The notes below the pieces were generated by a model. The model ran no database searches. It had not been told where the DNA came from and worked only from the letters and a program-made list of their open reading frames with translations. A program made the translations under genes and the position numbers. From contig CBDCLG010000015.1 in assembly GCA_965218625.1 (NCBI GenBank), forward strand, positions 62,001 through 126,000: a stretch of DNA of 64,000 nt. The letters run 5' to 3'. Below are positions 63,209 through 64,000 of this stretch, piece after piece. Origin of the DNA: Bin5 sp965218625 (GTDB lineage: Bacteria > Chloroflexota > Anaerolineae > Caldilineales > Caldilineaceae). Positions within the stretch are counted from its first letter, which is position 1. Each line of letters starts with the position of its first letter.

Positions 63209-63419
63209 TTAAATAGTTGCAGACGGAATCGAGCCTCGTCCCTTCCCGGTGTTCAGCCAGATAGCGACAAGTGCATTCGACCGGCGTGCCGAAGAGCTAT
63301 TCGACACACTTCCAGTTTGTCATCGTGTCGCTGGCTTCCAGGCTTCCGACCAATCCGGAGCAAGCCAAATCACATTCCTTTCGGCGCATGGACGCGCCCA
63401 CACAAAGAGGTGAAAACCA

Positions 63420-64000
63420 ATGACGGTTCAGAAATCCTACAGGTCGTTGTTTGTCTTAGTGCGGATCTTCCTGTTGACAGGAGTTTTCGCCCTGTTCGCC
63501 GCCAAACCGCTTGCGCAAAGCAATGCATATGCCCAAGAAGACACCCGTGCGATCACCGAAATCTCGGTGTCCAGCAATAACCCCGGCGAGCTTGACGTGT
63601 CCTGGCAAGCTCCATCTGAAGCGCCGCACGAGTACCGTGTCTCCTGGGCGCGCGTTGGGGAGACGTTCCCCAAGCGGAATGACGGCAGCAGAAACGCCTT
63701 TCTGCCAACCACCTCCCTTAAGATTCAGTTCCTGGACGAGGGAACAACCTATAAGGTGAGAGTGCGCGCCCGATACAACGACGGGAACGGAGCTTGGAGT
63801 CCTGTCGTCCGGGCTGAGGTGCAAAGCGCGCCGGCCGACCCACCGACGCCGACCGACACTCCGACGGCAACGCCGACCGACCCACCGACGCCGACCGAGA
63901 CTCCGACGGCAACGCCGACCGATACCCCGACGGCAACGCCGACCCCCGTCCCTGCCTATCTGCACACTGAACGGGAAGCCTTGGTCGCGCTCTATAATTC
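63420..64000 (+). CDS. Secreted FN3 protein leading to an LRR-type cap (partial, C-terminus outside window)
   Basis: ATG 63420 follows AGAGGTG. The first 38 residues form a signal peptide (LFVLVRIFLLTGVFALFA, ending at AYAQ). Residues 45-135 form a fibronectin type III domain (PGELDVSWQAPSEAPHEYRV, TTYKVRVRARYNDGNGAW). A Pro/Thr-rich linker with two 42-base repeats follows, then LHTEREALVALYN, which is how plant-type LRR N-caps begin. So an LRR domain is probably encoded beyond the edge. Confidence 0.85.
   Translation, partial: MTVQKSYRSLFVLVRIFLLTGVFALFAAKPLAQSNAYAQEDTRAITEISVSSNNPGELDVSWQAPSEAPHEYRVSWARVGETFPKRNDGSRNAFLPTTSLKIQFLDEGTTYKVRVRARYNDGNGAWSPVVRAEVQSAPADPPTPTDTPTATPTDPPTPTETPTATPTDTPTATPTPVPAYLHTEREALVALYN

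Noticed and set aside
63838..63953. Possible CRISPR-like short repeats
   Set aside because: The repeats are in frame and encode the Pro/Thr linker of the FN3 protein, with no spacers.

Overview
The window reads as a high-GC chromosomal segment of a Chloroflexota bacterium, most likely of the Anaerolineae/Caldilineae type. This is an inference, not a proof. It rests on the many lipoprotein binding proteins with LxAC lipoboxes and acidic linkers, repeated sugar-phosphate isomerase and phytanoyl-CoA-dioxygenase genes, a RhaEW-type aldolase-dehydrogenase fusion, tandem Uma2 genes, plant-type LRR proteins and CAGTGG-type repeats. No rRNA, tRNA, CRISPR array or intact insertion sequence was seen. 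TTG starts backed by a Shine-Dalgarno sequence are common.

Layout. 0-9.8 kb (minus): a peptide/opine-type importer with three tandem 575-aa binding-protein paralogues (each with its own leader and a 3' hairpin), two permeases, a PhyH-type dioxygenase and a partial membrane protein; no ATPase is present. 9.8-18 kb: comM, two TIM-barrel sugar isomerase/epimerases, a 14-TM MFS transporter, a zinc-type dehydrogenase lacking the structural zinc loop, and a phosphohexomutase. 18-25.8 kb: a Cys-rich small protein, two Yip1-like membrane proteins, a HypE/PurM-like protein, and a minus-strand amide-ligase operon (130-aa protein, circularly permuted ATP-grasp, two YbdK/GCS2 ligases). 25.9-35.2 kb: four-carbon acid-sugar style catabolism (DUF1537 kinase, PdxA-like dehydrogenase, LarA/DUF2088, DegT aminotransferase, HPS-like decarboxylase, sorbitol-type dehydrogenase). 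A DNA methyltransferase and a truncated probable restriction-enzyme gene are embedded seamlessly in that gene string, with two Uma2 nucleases beside them. 35.4-41.2 kb: a complete Dpp/Opp importer with both ATPases and a Tat-type binding protein. 41.3-49.5 kb: superoxide dismutase, a second PhyH protein, a ribose-type (CUT2) importer, a TPR-CE15 esterase-like protein and an 18-repeat LRR lipoprotein. 49.7-60.7 kb: an IolE-like protein, a CUT1 sugar importer, and divergent rhaEW, amidase and kelch lipoprotein genes. 60.8-63.2 kb: a decayed patch with a DUF4276/TOPRIM gene, a 5'-truncated ATPase, a histidine kinase truncated just after its H-box and a transposase remnant. 63.4 kb to the end: the start of a secreted FN3 protein that leads into an LRR-type N-cap.

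Taken together the segment is a scavenging island. ABC importers bring in peptides, amides and sugars; dehydrogenases, isomerases, the aldolase fusion and the acid-sugar kinase/dehydrogenase pair feed them to triose phosphates. The most unusual items are the triplicated leader-binding protein-hairpin module, the R-M remnant translationally stitched into a metabolic operon, the YbdK/ATP-grasp ligase operon, and the in-frame junction of two broken genes near 61.75 kb.
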